From positions 1 to 64,000 of the forward strand of contig JACSYO010000443.1 in the NCBI GenBank assembly GCA_016806645.1: 64,000 bases of DNA, read 5' to 3'. This DNA comes from Ophiodon elongatus. Taxonomy: Eukaryota; Chordata; Actinopteri; Perciformes; Hexagrammidae. The first letter of the stretch is position 1, and each line of letters starts with the position of its first letter. Made by a program: the position numbers and the translations under genes. The notes beneath the pieces were generated by a model. It was given only the letters and a program-made list of their open reading frames with translations. It was not told the origin of the DNA and searched no databases. Of this stretch, positions 63,569 to 64,000 are shown one piece after another.

Positions 63569-63811
63569 TGTCACAACCCGGCTCTGAGGCTATGACAAAT
63601 ATGGGAAAGGTATTTTAAAGGTATTTATTATAATCAAGTAAAGAAAAGACTACAATTGTGAAGTGTGTCAGTCAGTAACATCAGTAATGTAAATGTTAAT
63701 GCGTGAACATGATGACGTGTGGAGTGTTGTCCCAGGCATGAGCCGGAGAGAGAGGGCAGAGCAATCCTGGAGAAGGGCTTTTATTCCCGAAGTGCTCCAG
63801 GACCAGGTGCT
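63569..63811 (-). repeat. Gypsy 5' LTR, truncated
   Basis: It matches 55014-55275 (tgtcacaacccggctctgag, 'ccggagagagagggcagagc', 'gctccaggaccaggtgct') and then diverges at 63811. The outer end of this LTR is missing or replaced. Confidence 0.85.
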
Positions 63812-64000
63812 TTATATGATAGTTTCTGCAAACAGGACAAACAAATGAGAAGGACAACTTCACTCCCGCTCGTTGAGCCTCGCGCAGCAGAATTAATTTA
63901 TTCACCATATTCAAAATAAATCTACTTGACATCAGTGATGCATTGTTATATTATAACTCGTGAGAAAAATACTTCCAAAAAGACTTTCAGTAATACAATC
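63812..64000. other. Unassigned sequence to window end
   Basis: No gene or repeat recognised in this short end piece. Confidence 0.4.

Larger units (their letters stand above)
55014..63811 (-). mobile_element. Gypsy-type LTR retrotransposon with nested insertions
   Basis: Direct LTRs at 55014-55403 and 63569-63811 (the latter truncated) bracket decayed minus-strand Gypsy coding pieces. Gag lies at 62451-61400, the zinc knuckle near 60490-60560, the gag-pol junction at 59057-58866, the protease-linker region at 57061-56590 and reverse transcriptase at 56250-55640. The order is correct for one element read right to left. It is interrupted by a LINE, two solo LTRs, a MITE and a further LTR-like block. 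Stops and shifts are frequent, so the element is old. Confidence 0.88.

Overview
The window looks like vertebrate, and specifically teleost fish, nuclear DNA. Genes are split by GT-AG introns. There are fish-type C2H2 zinc-finger genes (a short first exon plus an acidic second exon), an intact collagenase gene of the mmp13 type and robo4-like exons. The repeat content is also fish-like: Tc1, PIF/Harbinger, DIRS, RTE, L2-type LINE, BEL/Pao, Gypsy, a tRNA-derived SINE and many microsatellites. No bacterial operons, rRNA genes or CRISPR arrays were seen. All calls come from reading the sequence and recalled family knowledge; no database search was run.

Layout. 1-3.2 kb holds a 33-bp minisatellite, a large foldback palindrome and AT-rich DNA without a recognisable gene. 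3.2-30 kb is a decaying zinc-finger cluster on the minus strand. It has three exon-2 copies (3.66-4.29, 12.16-14.24 and 26.84-27.60 kb), three first-exon copies (10.14-10.33, 19.96-20.13 and a relic at 21.35-21.43 kb), shared 3' UTRs and a duplicated 5' flank. Between them lie Harbinger (15.4-15.9), Tc1 (16.7-18.3), DIRS (22.7-24.9) and RTE (28.4-29.4) elements.

31.3-49.6 kb is the conserved-gene part. Robo4-like exons run on the plus strand from 31.7 to 35.6 kb, and a candidate last exon lies at 49.4 kb. Two of these exons carry single-base frameshifts in homopolymers. Between them, on the minus strand, are a complete ten-exon mmp13-type gene (38.6-41.2 kb) and a second matrix metalloproteinase. 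The catalytic exons of the second gene (43.2-46.3 kb) are separated from two hemopexin exons (36.5-37.3 kb) by the intact gene. A direct repeat of about 0.63 kb sits beside each part, which points to tandem duplication followed by loss.

47.7-64 kb is a retroelement zone. A SINE is split by a solo LTR. A young BEL/Pao element (49.9-54.3 kb) has near-identical LTRs and one 1113-codon ORF from which reverse transcriptase, RNase H and the integrase core have been removed in frame. An old Gypsy element (55.0-63.8 kb) is broken by a LINE (itself split by a solo LTR), by a second solo LTR (itself split by a MITE) and by a further LTR-like block.

The only genes likely to make full proteins are mmp13 and perhaps the large zinc-finger gene. 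The robo4-like gene and the second MMP look broken here, although homopolymer and repeat-array errors in the assembly could explain some of the breaks.
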